Source of the DNA: an uncultured Hyphomonadaceae bacterium
Lineage (GTDB): Bacteria > Pseudomonadota > Alphaproteobacteria > Caulobacterales > Maricaulaceae
DNA length: 64,000 nucleotides
Direction of reading: 5' to 3'
NCBI GenBank assembly: GCA_913058335.1
Contig: CAJXPX010000013.1
Span: 33,602-97,601, forward strand
The translations under genes and the position numbers were made by a program. Below, in pieces: positions 25,611 through 35,459 of the stretch; the stretch's first letter is position 1; each line of letters opens with the position of its first letter. A model generated the notes under the pieces. The model worked only from the letters and a program-made list of their open reading frames with translations. It did no database searches and was not told where the DNA came from.

Positions 25611-26918
25611 TTATTGCGGCAGCGAAATTGTCGCGCGCAATCCTCCCAAAGGGCTATCTTCCAATATTAGACTCCCGCCATGTAATTGGGCGATATCTCT
25701 TGCTATCGACAACCCTAAGCCCACACCTTCAATATTTTGGGTTCGGGCCTCATCCAAACGGCTAAAAGCTCGAAAGGCTTGTTTGCGTTTTTCGGGAGGA
25801 ATCCCCGGCCCCGAATCATCGACGTAAAACTCAATACGATCGGGCGAAGACTTGACAGACACACGACATCCCTCCGCGTATTTTGTACTATTGGAAATGA
25901 GGTTGGTGAGCGCCCGAGACAAGGCAATCGGGCGTAATGTCGCCATGAGGTCAGGGGCAATGGACTCTATATCCAGCTTAGCTGATTGTCCTTGAACAAC
26001 GGCTTTCAAATAATCCTTTATATTGACGGGTTCAGGCATCTCACTACCCTGACCTCTCGCGAAATCGAGATAACCGTTCAGCATTGTCTCCATTTCCAAG
26101 ATATCCTGCCGGGCGGCCCGCGTTTCTTCTGTGTTTTCTTGCAGGGCGAGCTGAAGTTTAAGCCGCGTTAGCGGTGTGCGAAGGTCATGACTTACTCCGG
26201 CCAGCATCATAGTGCGCTGCTCCAAATGCCGCTGAATTCGACTCCGCATTTTTAAAAATGATTGTCCCGCTCTGCGAACTTCTGAAGCGCCGGAAGGTTT
26301 ATAATTGCCCAAATCCTGCCCCTTACCGTAAGCATCCGCCGCATCAGCCAATAATGTGATCGGCTTGGCCTGATTTCGAATAAAAATAATGGACACTAAT
26401 GTTAAAAGTACAGTCGCTGTAATAAGCCAGAAAATAAAGACAAAGCCAGTCGGTGCAAACACTCTCTCCCGCGCTGCAATAAACCGAAGATACCCCCCTT
26501 CAACCTGTACCCGGACATCGATATGATTAGGATAACGCGTTGTATCGAACCAGAACGGGTCGTCCAGATTTTCATTCAAAGCCCGACGCAAGGTTTTATC
26601 CAGATTTGAAAAAAACATTTGCCGCCTCTGTGCGACTGGCAAAGCATCACCTTCTCGGAAGACGACAGAGAGCTGCATTCCCGGACTGAAAAGCGCGTCT
26701 AGATCCTCGGCGCGGACCACGGTCGGATCTTGTTTAAACAAAGTCGTTGCCACGGCGATATCAGCCGCCACACTATCGGAAAGATTTGCGGTAACGCGGT
26801 CCCAATGAGCATTGAAAAAGAAATAGGCGACGGCAATTTGCATCACCGCAATGGGCAAGATGATAATAAGAAGCGCCCGGCCAAACAGACTCTTGGGCAA
26901 ATACCGTTTTAAAATCAT
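25611..26918 (-). CDS. EnvZ-type sensor histidine kinase
   Basis: This 435-residue kinase has spans at about 14-36 and 155-180 flanking a periplasmic sensor of about 115 residues. A HAMP domain follows (about 180-232), then the H-box GVSHDLRTPLTR with phospho-acceptor His244, and the ATPase domain with NLISNSTKYAEG, DDSGPGIP and GLGLSIARDI. The HAMP and H-box features are EnvZ-like. It overlaps the response regulator stop as ATGA and is co-expressed with it. The stimulus is unknown; in alphaproteobacteria a pair like this beside ilvE is common. Confidence 0.92.
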   Translation of the reverse strand: MILKRYLPKSLFGRALLIIILPIAVMQIAVAYFFFNAHWDRVTANLSDSVAADIAVATTLFKQDPTVVRAEDLDALFSPGMQLSVVFREGDALPVAQRRQMFFSNLDKTLRRALNENLDDPFWFDTTRYPNHIDVRVQVEGGYLRFIAARERVFAPTGFVFIFWLITATVLLTLVSIIFIRNQAKPITLLADAADAYGKGQDLGNYKPSGASEVRRAGQSFLKMRSRIQRHLEQRTMMLAGVSHDLRTPLTRLKLQLALQENTEETRAARQDILEMETMLNGYLDFARGQGSEMPEPVNIKDYLKAVVQGQSAKLDIESIAPDLMATLRPIALSRALTNLISNSTKYAEGCRVSVKSSPDRIEFYVDDSGPGIPPEKRKQAFRAFSRLDEARTQNIEGVGLGLSIARDIAQLHGGSLILEDSPLGGLRATISLPQ

Positions 26919-27628
26919 GCCTCATCCGCGTGACAAATAAGTCGATAGCCCTGCCCTCTAACCGTCAGAATGAAATCAGGCTCAGCGGGATTATCTTCGA
27001 TTTTACGCCGGAGTCGGGTGATTTGAACGTCTACAGCGCGGTCAGAATTGGCATTTATATTCTGAGATAATTCATAGCGCGATACGGTCCCCCCGCCCTG
27101 TTTTGCCAAAAGGTTCAACATGACTTGCTCTCCCGTTGTTAAACGAACGCGCTCCCCATTTTTGGTAAGTAGGTGCGCTTCGAGATCATAGCTATATGGC
27201 CCAAAAACGACTGAATCTAAAGCGGCCGGTCGGCCTGTGCGTCGGAAAACATTATCGATTCGCAAGAGCAGTTCCTCTGGTTCGAAAGGTTTGGACAGAT
27301 AATCATCCGCCCCAGCCCGCAAGCCTGAAATTCTGTCCTCCGCCTCTCCTTTGGCGGTAAGGAGTATTATCGGAACATCGCTTGATTCGCGTAAGCTCCG
27401 AGACAAGGATAGGCCATCTTCTCCGGGCATCATTATGTCCAAGATAAGCAAATCATAAGACAGACCCCGCATTTTCTCCCTGGCAGAGGCTGCATTCGCG
27501 GCGACAGACGTACGATATCCCTCCCGACTCAGATATTTTTGCAATAAGAGACGTATCCGGTCATCATCATCAACAATCAGGATATGGGTATTGGATCGGT
27601 CCAGGCGCGTGGTGGGCGAGCGAGTCAT
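26915..27628 (-). CDS. OmpR/PetR-type response regulator
   Basis: This 237-residue protein has a receiver domain (acidic pocket VDDDD, phospho-acceptor Asp64 in LDIMMPGEDG, conserved Lys in YLSKPF) and a winged-helix OmpR-type DNA-binding domain (RLTTGEQVMLNLLAKQ, VDVQITRLRRKIEDNP, VRGQGYRL). It is the first gene of the two-gene operon with the EnvZ-type kinase and diverges from ilvE. The petR/ompR-ilvE neighbourhood is widespread in alphaproteobacteria, so this is probably the ancestral pair; the target genes are unknown. Confidence 0.92.
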   Translation of the reverse strand: MTRSPTTRLDRSNTHILIVDDDDRIRLLLQKYLSREGYRTSVAANAASAREKMRGLSYDLLILDIMMPGEDGLSLSRSLRESSDVPIILLTAKGEAEDRISGLRAGADDYLSKPFEPEELLLRIDNVFRRTGRPAALDSVVFGPYSYDLEAHLLTKNGERVRLTTGEQVMLNLLAKQGGGTVSRYELSQNINANSDRAVDVQITRLRRKIEDNPAEPDFILTVRGQGYRLICHADEA

Positions 27629-27756
27629 AGATAAATATTCCCTTTTCTTACCTGAAAGGTTGTTGACTTACCCCGTCCCAGAATAAGAATAGGATAAAGT
27701 CAGAATGGCGCGAAAATGCAAGAGCCGCAAGGCCGAGACAGAATAGAGTTAGAAAC

Positions 27757-28641
27757 ATGATCGAAAAAGCATATCATGACCGTGAAGGTCACATCTGGAT
27801 AGACGGCGAGTTCAAAGATTGGCGGGAAACCAATGTCCACCTTCTTACCCACTCTTTGCATTACGGCTCTGCTGTTTTCGAAGGTGACAGAGCTTACGGC
27901 GGAGAAATTTTCAGGCTATCTGATCATTCAGACCGTCTTCTGAATTCAGCCAAACTTCTAGGCTATGAAATCCCTTATACGCGCGAACAAATTGATGCGG
28001 CTTGTAAAGAAACCTTGGAAAAATCCGGTTTAAAGGATGCCTACCTTCGTCCGGTAGCTTGGCGCGGCTCTGAAATGATGGGCGTCGCCTCCAAAAACAA
28101 TGAAATTCATTTAGCCGTCGCTTGCTGGCATTGGGGCAGCTATTTTTCAGACAAAATGAAAGGCATTCGCCTCTGTATTTCTGATTGGAAACGCCCAGCG
28201 CCCGATACAATTCCGTCCAAATCAAAGGCGGCAGGCCTTTACATGATTTGCACCTTGTCAAAAGATGCCGCCGCCGCCAAAGGTTTTGATGACGCCCTTA
28301 TGTTTGATTACCGGGGACGCGTTGCCGAATGCACCGGCGCGCATATCTTTTTTGTTCGCGGAGAGGAACTTCATACACCGACAAATGATATTCTGCTCGA
28401 GGGTATAACGCATGATAGCGTTATCAAACTTGCAGAAGCTCGCGGCTATAAAGTTTTCAAACGTGATATTCACCCCTCGGAAATGGCCCATTTCGATGAG
28501 TGTTTTGTTGTTGGAACAGCGGCGGAAGTGACGCCGGTTCGGGAGATTGACGGCATCCATTATAAGCCGGGGAAAGTCTGCGAAGCGCTTGTTCAAGATT
28601 ATGATAACGCCGTGAATCGGCGTGGAAAAGTGACGTTTTAA
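27757..28641 (+). CDS. ilvE: Branched-chain amino acid aminotransferase
   Basis: This 294-residue fold-type IV PLP enzyme shows HSLHYGSAVFEGDRAY near the start, Lys157 in SKSKAAGLY as the Schiff-base lysine, and FVVGTAAEVTPVREID at the C terminus. It catalyses the last step of leucine, isoleucine and valine synthesis (and the first of degradation). It diverges from the response regulator gene and ends at a strong inverted repeat (28652-28682) that separates it from the convergent glyA. Confidence 0.95.
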   Translation: MIEKAYHDREGHIWIDGEFKDWRETNVHLLTHSLHYGSAVFEGDRAYGGEIFRLSDHSDRLLNSAKLLGYEIPYTREQIDAACKETLEKSGLKDAYLRPVAWRGSEMMGVASKNNEIHLAVACWHWGSYFSDKMKGIRLCISDWKRPAPDTIPSKSKAAGLYMICTLSKDAAAAKGFDDALMFDYRGRVAECTGAHIFFVRGEELHTPTNDILLEGITHDSVIKLAEARGYKVFKRDIHPSEMAHFDECFVVGTAAEVTPVREIDGIHYKPGKVCEALVQDYDNAVNRRGKVTF

Positions 28642-28651
28642 TAGTCACTGT

Positions 28652-28682
28652 CGTCATTACCCGACTATATCGGGTAATGACG
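28652..28682. terminator. Perfect 13-bp stem-loop between convergent ilvE and glyA
   Basis: CGTCATTACCCGA, loop CTATA, TCGGGTAATGACG: a perfect 13-base stem between two convergent genes, probably a bidirectional terminator although the downstream tract is only weakly T-rich. The GTCATTnCCCGA core resembles dispersed intergenic palindromes of other proteobacteria, so it may be one copy of a genome-wide repeat. Confidence 0.65.
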
Positions 28683-28693
28683 CGCTTTAAATT

Positions 28694-29980
28694 TTACAAA
28701 TCAGAATAAATTGGGAAACGGGCCGTGAGAGCTTTCACGCGCTCTCGTACTGAAGCCTCAATGTCAGGGTTGCCTTTCGGATTTTCTGCCAAAGCATCTA
28801 GAACCTCAGCCATGAGTTTTCCGACTTCGCGAAACTCTTCTGTGCCAAAGCCGCGTGTCGTTCCTGCCGGTGAGCCGACACGGAGTCCGGACGTAACGGT
28901 GAATTTCTCTTTATCAAAAGGAATGCCGTTTTTATTACAGGTAATATAGGCGCGCTCTAACGCTTTTTCCGCCGCATTGCCTTTAACGCCTTTTGGGGAC
29001 AGATCAATTAATGCCAGATGTGTATCCGTCCCGCCTGTAACGACGGCATATCCTGCCTCGACCAGAGCTTCCGCCATAGCGCGGCAATTCTCAATGACCT
29101 GCTTGGCATAAGTTTTAAATTCCGGTTGCAGGCAGTCCTGAAAAGCGACAGCTTTCCCGGCAATAACGTGCATAAGCGGGCCGCCCTGCAGCCCGGGGAA
29201 AATCGCTGAGTTGAACTTCTTAGCGAGAGCTTCGTCATTCGTCAGAATCATCCCCCCTCTAGGGCCGCGAAGCGTTTTATGCGTTGTTGTTGTGGCGACA
29301 TGAGCATGTGGAAACGGGCTAGGATGTTCTCCGCCGGCCACAAGACCCGCAAAATGCGCCATATCGACGTGAAGATAGGCGCCCACTTTATCCGCAATTT
29401 CACGAAAGCGAGCAAAGTCTATCTGGCGGGAATAGGCAGAGCCACCGCAGATGATAAGTTTGGGTTTGTTTTCGAGAGCCAGACGCTCCACCTGATCATA
29501 ATCAATCAGATGGGTATCCTCACGTACGCCATAAGTGACAGCTTTAAACCATTTGCCGGACATATTTGGCGGCGAGCCATGAGTCAGATGTCCCCCTGAC
29601 GCCAAATCCATCCCCATAATAGTATCACCGGGCTTTATCAGTGCCAAAAAGACCCCCTGATTAGCCTGTGATCCCGAATTTGGTTGTACATTCGCAAATT
29701 TAACGCCGAATAACTTGCAGGCCCGCTCAATAGCGAGGGTCTCGGTTACATCGACGTGTTCACACCCACCATAATAACGCTTTCCGGGGTAGCCTTCGGC
29801 GTATTTATTGGTGTGGACCGACCCTTGAGCCTCCATGACGGCTTTGCTGACAATATTCTCCGACGCAATAAGCTCGATTTCATGCTGCTGACGCTCTAAC
29901 TCGTCTTTAATACTGTCATAGACAGCAGGGTCGCGCTCTTTGAGAGATTGAGAAAAATATCGACCCGTATAGTCAGTCAT
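28694..29980 (-). CDS. glyA: Serine hydroxymethyltransferase
   Basis: This 428-residue protein is full length. The PLP lysine Lys235 lies in [15 protein letters not shown], the family hallmark, with the [14 protein letters not shown] motif near residue 36. It interconverts serine and glycine with tetrahydrofolate. It lies 105 bases downstream of hemA on the same strand. Since 5-aminolevulinate synthase consumes glycine, this places glycine supply next to tetrapyrrole synthesis, possibly co-transcribed. Confidence 0.97.
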   Translation of the reverse strand: MTDYTGRYFSQSLKERDPAVYDSIKDELERQQHEIELIASENIVSKAVMEAQGSVHTNKYAEGYPGKRYYGGCEHVDVTETLAIERACKLFGVKFANVQPNSGSQANQGVFLALIKPGDTIMGMDLASGGHLTHGSPPNMSGKWFKAVTYGVREDTHLIDYDQVERLALENKPKLIICGGSAYSRQIDFARFREIADKVGAYLHVDMAHFAGLVAGGEHPSPFPHAHVATTTTHKTLRGPRGGMILTNDEALAKKFNSAIFPGLQGGPLMHVIAGKAVAFQDCLQPEFKTYAKQVIENCRAMAEALVEAGYAVVTGGTDTHLALIDLSPKGVKGNAAEKALERAYITCNKNGIPFDKEKFTVTSGLRVGSPAGTTRGFGTEEFREVGKLMAEVLDALAENPKGNPDIEASVRERVKALTARFPIYSDL

Positions 29981-30085
29981 TGTCCGCTCCGTTTGGGGTT
30001 TTGGCAGGTCTTAACTTCGTCGCAGACGAACGGCAATGCCTAGCTTAAAGAAATAAGGATAGAATCGTGTGCGTTATCGCCTCGG

Positions 30086-31321
30086 CTAAAGCGCTTGGGC
30101 GATGCCAGACGTTGTAAGTCCAAACTCTTCCCAAACGATTTCCAGGGCTTCCATCAGTTCGTCCATCATGGCGTCAGTGTGCAGCGGGCCGGGCGTGAAA
30201 CGAAGGCGCTCTTCGCCGCGCGGCACAGTTGGATAGTTAATAGGCTGTGCGTAGATTCCGAAATCCTCAATCAAACGGTCAGAAATCGCCTGACACTTAA
30301 CCGGATCGCCCACCATTAAGGGGACGATGTGGGTTGGACCATCAACAAAAGGATAGCCCGCATCGCGTAATCTGGATTTGAGTGAATTGGCACGTTCGTG
30401 AAGCTGCGTCCGTTTTTCGGGTGTCATCTTCAGAACTTTAACGCTGCGAAGCGCCCCTGCGGCCGTGCTTGGCGGAATAGATGTGGTAAAAATAAAGCCG
30501 GAGGCCATAGAGCGGATAGCATCAATGATAACAGAGTCCGCTGCTACATAGCCGCCAATCATTCCGTAAGCTTTGGCCAAAGTGCCCTGAATAATATCGA
30601 TTCGGTGCGTGAGCTCGCGCTCTTCTGTGACGCCACCGCCCTGCGCGCCATACATGCCGACCGCATGAACTTCATCGATATAGGTCAGAGCGTTATATTT
30701 GTCAGCGAGATCACAGATTTCTTCGATTGGGGCGATGTCAGCATCCATGGAATAGACACTTTCGAACGCGATGAGTTTTGGCTGGTCCAAAGGAACGGAT
30801 TTCAGCTTGGCTTCAAGATCGGCTAAATCATTATGCGCAAAGATTTTCTTTTCGCAGCGTGCCCGTTGAATGCCGGAGATCATAGAGGCGTGGTTCTTTT
30901 CGTCAGAGAAAATAACAAGGCCTGGCATGATTTTACTCATAACGCCTAATGTCGCCTCATTGGCAACGTAGCCAGAAGTCAGAACTAGAGCAGCGTCTTT
31001 TTTATGGAGAGTCGCCAATTCTGTCTCAAGCTGGACGTGGTAGCGGGTCGTACCGGAAATATTGCGCGTGCCGCCAGACCCTGTGCCCGCCCGGTCAACG
31101 GCTGACTTTACCGCTTCGACAATACATTCCATCTGGCCCATGCCGAGATAGTCATTGGAGCACCAAACCGTGATTTCTTTTTCTTCAAGCCCTTCGCGAA
31201 ACCAGGTCGCCTTTGGGAAATTTCCTTTGGCGCGGCGGATGTCACGAAAGATTCTATAACGGCCTTCATCGCGCACGCGCGCAACGGCGTTTTCAAAATA
31301 GCTATGATAGTTTTTGGCCAT
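30086..31321 (-). CDS. hemA: 5-aminolevulinate synthase (C4 pathway)
   Basis: This 411-residue alpha-oxoamine synthase begins [13 protein letters not shown], with the catalytic lysine Lys250 in [13 protein letters not shown] and [10 protein letters not shown] at 216-225, all typical of ALAS. It condenses glycine with succinyl-CoA, the first committed step of haem and corrinoid synthesis in alphaproteobacteria. I chose the ATG at 31321 with GGAG 8 bases upstream; the frame is open further upstream to 31399 but that extension has no family match. It diverges from hemB. Confidence 0.95.
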   Translation of the reverse strand: MAKNYHSYFENAVARVRDEGRYRIFRDIRRAKGNFPKATWFREGLEEKEITVWCSNDYLGMGQMECIVEAVKSAVDRAGTGSGGTRNISGTTRYHVQLETELATLHKKDAALVLTSGYVANEATLGVMSKIMPGLVIFSDEKNHASMISGIQRARCEKKIFAHNDLADLEAKLKSVPLDQPKLIAFESVYSMDADIAPIEEICDLADKYNALTYIDEVHAVGMYGAQGGGVTEERELTHRIDIIQGTLAKAYGMIGGYVAADSVIIDAIRSMASGFIFTTSIPPSTAAGALRSVKVLKMTPEKRTQLHERANSLKSRLRDAGYPFVDGPTHIVPLMVGDPVKCQAISDRLIEDFGIYAQPINYPTVPRGEERLRFTPGPLHTDAMMDELMEALEIVWEEFGLTTSGIAQAL

Positions 31322-31457
31322 CAGGCAACTCCATTCGCGCACTCTATAGGGCAGTCCGAGCACAATTGCTATGCAAAAAGGATGTTCGCATCTGTGCATA
31401 CTGTCGCATATAGTTTATGGAAACCTTTCGCTTTGACAATTCTGTAAGAGGTATTCC

Positions 31458-32444
31458 GTGAGCCATTTCCCCACTGTTCGTATGCGCCGCACCCGCGCCC
31501 ATGACTGGTCCCGCCGTTTAGTCAGAGAAACCCGGCCTGCTGTAGATGATTTAATCTGGACCTTGGTCATTACCGATTCGAAAGCTGAGGAGACTCCCGT
31601 CCCTAGCCTTCCGGGTGTGTCACGCCTAAATCTCGACGGCCTCGTCAAAGCGGCAAAGGAGGCAGAAAGCCTGGGTATTCCGGCTCTTGCACTTTTCCCG
31701 CATATCGACGCAAGCCGGAAAGACGCGCAGGCAAAAGAGAGCCTGAATGAAAGCGGCCTTGTGCCTGAAGCCGTCAGAGCGGTCAAAACCGCCTGCCCTG
31801 AAATTGGCGTGATTGTGGACGTGGCACTCGACCCCTATACGGATCATGGGCATGATGGTGTCATGACCGGAGACATTATTGATAACGACCCGACCTTAGA
31901 AATTTTGGCTGACAGTGCCGTTATCCTCGCACAATCCGGTGCAGATATTGTCGCCCCATCAGATATGATGGATGGACGGATTGGCATCATTCGGGACGCT
32001 TTAGACGAGGCAAATTTTGGCGATATAATGATTATGTCCTACGCCGCAAAATACGCCTCCGGTTTTTACGGCCCTTACCGCGACGCCATTGGCACCAAAG
32101 CCGCGCTTCGGGGCGATAAGCGAACCTATCAAATGGACCCCGCCAACCGCAGCGAAGCCATCAGGGAAGTCGAGCTTGATATAAATGAGGGTGCGGACAT
32201 GTTGATGGTCAAACCCGGGCTGCCTTATCTGGATATTATTCGTGACCTCAAAAATACGTTCGCAATGCCGACCTTTGCGTTTCAGGTAAGCGGCGAATAT
32301 GCCATGATTAAAGCTGCGGGAGCCAATGGCTGGATTGATGAAGACGCCGTCATGATGGAAAGTTTCGGCGCTTTTAGAAGAGCCGGATGCGACGGTGTTT
32401 TGACTTATTTCGCTCGGGACATTGCCCAAAAGATACGATTATAA
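31458..32444 (+). CDS. hemB: Delta-aminolevulinic acid dehydratase (Mg-type)
   Basis: This 328-residue protein starts at a GTG (AGAGG upstream). The catalytic lysines are in MSYAAKYAS and MLMVKPGLPYLD. The metal loop reads DVALDPYTDHGHDG, with Asp in place of the zinc-binding cysteines (the Zn type has CFCEYTDHGHCG), so it belongs to the magnesium-dependent class seen in Pseudomonas and Bradyrhizobium. It condenses two 5-aminolevulinate molecules to porphobilinogen and pairs with the divergent hemA across a 136-base regulatory gap. Confidence 0.95.
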   Translation: MSHFPTVRMRRTRAHDWSRRLVRETRPAVDDLIWTLVITDSKAEETPVPSLPGVSRLNLDGLVKAAKEAESLGIPALALFPHIDASRKDAQAKESLNESGLVPEAVRAVKTACPEIGVIVDVALDPYTDHGHDGVMTGDIIDNDPTLEILADSAVILAQSGADIVAPSDMMDGRIGIIRDALDEANFGDIMIMSYAAKYASGFYGPYRDAIGTKAALRGDKRTYQMDPANRSEAIREVELDINEGADMLMVKPGLPYLDIIRDLKNTFAMPTFAFQVSGEYAMIKAAGANGWIDEDAVMMESFGAFRRAGCDGVLTYFARDIAQKIRL

Positions 32445-32522
32445 CAGACTGATATACATCAAATTTCTATCAAAGGTGACATCCGGGTTATTTTGTGGTA
32501 AGGAAAAATTTATGGGGCTGGT

Positions 32523-32571
32523 AATTGGCCAATTTTCGATCTTTGGGTCGGTAAATTGGCCAATTTCATTT
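32523..32571 (+). terminator. Paired AATTGGCCAATT palindromes, possible hemB terminator
   Basis: AATTGGCCAATT occurs at 32523-32534 and 32554-32565, start-to-start distance 31 bases (about three helical turns). Since the two copies are complementary, the transcript could form a 13-bp stem (32523-32535 with 32553-32565) with a 17-base loop, followed by a T-rich run. This suits termination between convergent hemB and the dehydrogenase gene, but a protein-binding double site is equally consistent. Confidence 0.5.
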
Positions 32572-32616
32572 TCATTTTTCGCGCCGCTCTTACGTGTAAG
32601 CAGGTTTTCTTTCGAG

Positions 32617-33471
32617 CTATTCCAGAGCCTTGATAAGAGCCGACGTATCCCAACGCCCGCCGCCCATATTTTGAACTTTTTCGTAACGGGCTTGAACCTC
32701 TTCGACCATAGGTAGATGAATATTGTGGTCTTTGGCGGTGTCCAGAACGATGCCTAAATCCTTTCGCATCCAATCAATAGCAAAACCGAAATCAAACTCT
32801 CCCGCCGCCATAGTCAAAGCGCGATTATCCATTTGCCAACTTTGAGCCGCGCCTTTCCCAATCGCGTCCAATACGACTTTCATATCAAGACCCATTTCAT
32901 TTGCAAAATGAACCCCCTCAGACAGACCCTGCAAAATCCCGGCAATGCATATCTGATTGATCATCTTGGCGGTTTGGCCCGCGCCAGCCCCTCCGATGAG
33001 CGTGATCGCTTTGGCATAGGCGTCCATCACAGGTTTCGCTTTCTCAAAAACGTCTTTATCTCCGCCGCACATGACACTTAACTGGCCATTGACCGCGCCG
33101 GACTCGCCGCCGGAAATTGGGGCGTCAATAAAAGCCAGCTCTTCTTTTTTTGCATTCTCATAGCATTTTTGGGCACATTTTGAGGAGGCCGTTGTGTGAT
33201 CAACAATTATGGTGCCGTCACTCGCGGACTCTAAGATGGGCGTCATAACACTATAAACATCCTTATCTTGGCCGACGCATATAAAGATAAAGTCAGCCTC
33301 CTCGACGCAGTCATCAATCGTGCGGCAAGCTGTGCCTTCATATGATTTCGCCCAGTCTTCTGCGCGGGTTTTTGTCCGGTTCCAAACCCGAACACTATGT
33401 CCGGCAGAGACTAAATGTCCGGCCATGGGGTAGCCCATCACCCCCAAACCGATAAATGCGCAATTTGCCAT
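32617..33471 (-). CDS. Beta-hydroxyacid dehydrogenase (3-hydroxyisobutyrate dehydrogenase family)
   Basis: This 284-residue protein has the N-terminal NAD(P)-binding fold FIGLGVMGYPMAGHL, the substrate motif DAPISGGESGAVNGQL and the catalytic Lys in GAGQTAKMINQ. Family members oxidise 3-hydroxyisobutyrate or tartronate semialdehyde, or reduce succinic semialdehyde. AGGAGA lies just upstream of the ATG. It is a single gene convergent with hemB and divergent from the SLC13-type permease gene; no neighbour fixes the substrate. Confidence 0.9.
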   Translation of the reverse strand: MANCAFIGLGVMGYPMAGHLVSAGHSVRVWNRTKTRAEDWAKSYEGTACRTIDDCVEEADFIFICVGQDKDVYSVMTPILESASDGTIIVDHTTASSKCAQKCYENAKKEELAFIDAPISGGESGAVNGQLSVMCGGDKDVFEKAKPVMDAYAKAITLIGGAGAGQTAKMINQICIAGILQGLSEGVHFANEMGLDMKVVLDAIGKGAAQSWQMDNRALTMAAGEFDFGFAIDWMRKDLGIVLDTAKDHNIHLPMVEEVQARYEKVQNMGGGRWDTSALIKALE

Positions 33472-33595
33472 AAGTCTCTCCTATTAGTCGTTTTTTATGT
33501 CTTCTCTGGATTTTAAACTTGCTTTCTACGTCCTGTTATTTTCATGTAAAGGCGTGACGCATCAACTTATAAAAATTAGCGGATAAGGGTCCTAA

Positions 33596-35431
33596 GTGGA
33601 CAGTATCGTTTCCCTTTCATTTCCAATGATCGCGACTTTTATCATCGTCGCTATCGCGGTGTGCCTCTATGTCCGCGAGACTTATTCGATTGAGGTCGTT
33701 TCTGTCGGCGTTATTACCGCATTGTTGTTCTTCTTTGCTATGCCTGGCGTAGAGCCTGTCACTGAACTTCGCAATTCCGATATACTCTCTGGATTTGCCG
33801 CGCCTGCCCTGATTGCTATTATGGCCTTATTGGTGGTCGGTCAGGGTCTGTTCCAAACCGGAGCGTTAGAGGGGCCAATAAACAGCATTAATACGGCGCT
33901 GGATCAACACCCCAGGCGAACTCTATTTATTGTCTTTGCCGTCGCTTTTGTCGTTTCCATGTTCATGAACAACACCCCTGTTGTTGTTATGTTTATTCCG
34001 GTCATCGCGGCTATGGCATCAAGACTTAAAAAAACCACCTCGCGTTATATGATGCCGCTGTCATTTCTTTGTATTTTAGCGGGGATGACCACGCTCATCG
34101 GTTCTTCGACAAACCTATTGGTCAATGATGTCTTGCAAAGGACCACCGACTTTTCTCTTGGATTTTTCACGCAATTCGGTCCCGGCATGATCTTAGCTTT
34201 AATCGGGGCGGCATATATCATTATTGCCGCGCCTTTCCTTATACCGGAAAGAAAAGATCTTGAGACAGAAATCACGGATACGGGCCGCCAATATATCGCT
34301 CAAATTCTTGTCACGGAAAACCACCCCCTTGTGGGGGAAGAGCCCGTCGCCGGGCTCTATCCCAAGCTGAAAGAAGCCACCGTCCGAATGATCCAGCGGG
34401 GAGAACAGTCGTTTCTTCCGCCTTTCGATGTGAAACTTCAAAAAGATGACGTTCTGATTGTGGCCGCAACCCGAAAATCCCTGTCAAAACTCCTTTCTAC
34501 ACGTCCAGCCTATTTGAAAGGTATGTTGAGCATTGCCGGATTTGAAGACGGCGAACGCGAATCGGATGATCAGGATGCAATCGTTATATCTGAAGCTGTC
34601 GTTGCTCCCGGTTCCCGAATGATTGGCCGCAATATTGAGCAAATCGGATTTCGTCGACAAACAAATTGTCTCGTTCTCGGCATTCAGCGCCGGTCACGTA
34701 TGATTCGCACCCGGATGTTAGATATTCGACTGGAGGCCGGAGATGTGCTGCTCATATTTGGTTATGACAAAGATATCAGAGGGTTACGATCAAATCGTGA
34801 TCTTTTATTGATGGATTGGTCACGTGCTGAGCTTCCCGACATCCGTAAATCAATCTTTGCTCGAGTAATTTTCGTCGCAACGATTGCGGCGGCGGCTTTG
34901 GGATTTATTCCGATAGAAACCGCCGCGCTTGGCGGCGCTCTCGCTATGATTTTGACCGGATGTCTGAATATACGGCAGGCTGTCCGCGCCTTGGATATGC
35001 GGATCTTTTTGTTGATTGGAGCGGCTTTCGCTATGGGGCTAGCTCTGGAGGCAACCGGGGGAGCGTCCTACATCGCTCACGGTGTGGTGGAAGCCTTTAT
35101 GCCATTTGGAAACCAAATCCTGATCGCCGCCATTTTCCTTATCGTAGCAGTTATGACCAATATAATCAGCAATAGCGCCACAGCACTTTTATTCTCGCCA
35201 ATCGCTTTGTCGGTAAGCGCGGAGACTGGAATTGATCCCATTGCCATGGTTTTAACCGTGATATTCGCCTCTAATTGCTGTTTCGCGACGCCTATTGCGT
35301 ATCAAACAAATTTACTGGTTATGGGTCCCGGGCATTACCGGTTTTCGGATTTTACCCGCTTCGGTGTACCATTGGTTTTGTTAATCTGGATAAGTTTCAG
35401 TCTGATGAGTCCGTTACTTTTTCAATTGTAA
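33596..35431 (+). CDS. SLC13-family permease with two TrkA-C domains
   Basis: This 611-residue membrane protein (GTG start at 33596) has roughly five N-terminal spans including NNTPVVVMFIPVIAAMA, two cytoplasmic TrkA-C (RCK_C) domains at about 225-300 (PLVGEEPVAGLYP) and 320-395 (APGSRMIGRNIEQIGF), then more spans with NIISNSATALLFSPIALS and FATPIAYQTNLLVMGPG. The two symmetric SNT/ATPI-like motifs are typical of divalent anion:Na+ symporters. Sulfate, dicarboxylate or a metal could be carried. Single gene. Confidence 0.85.
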   Translation: MDSIVSLSFPMIATFIIVAIAVCLYVRETYSIEVVSVGVITALLFFFAMPGVEPVTELRNSDILSGFAAPALIAIMALLVVGQGLFQTGALEGPINSINTALDQHPRRTLFIVFAVAFVVSMFMNNTPVVVMFIPVIAAMASRLKKTTSRYMMPLSFLCILAGMTTLIGSSTNLLVNDVLQRTTDFSLGFFTQFGPGMILALIGAAYIIIAAPFLIPERKDLETEITDTGRQYIAQILVTENHPLVGEEPVAGLYPKLKEATVRMIQRGEQSFLPPFDVKLQKDDVLIVAATRKSLSKLLSTRPAYLKGMLSIAGFEDGERESDDQDAIVISEAVVAPGSRMIGRNIEQIGFRRQTNCLVLGIQRRSRMIRTRMLDIRLEAGDVLLIFGYDKDIRGLRSNRDLLLMDWSRAELPDIRKSIFARVIFVATIAAAALGFIPIETAALGGALAMILTGCLNIRQAVRALDMRIFLLIGAAFAMGLALEATGGASYIAHGVVEAFMPFGNQILIAAIFLIVAVMTNIISNSATALLFSPIALSVSAETGIDPIAMVLTVIFASNCCFATPIAYQTNLLVMGPGHYRFSDFTRFGVPLVLLIWISFSLMSPLLFQL

Positions 35432-35459
35432 TTTCGCGCAAGCGTCATAAAGTCTTTAC

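Noticed and set aside
31433..31438. TTGACA as a -35 box for hemB
   Set aside because: It is only about 20 bases from the start codon, leaving no room for a -10 element and leader.
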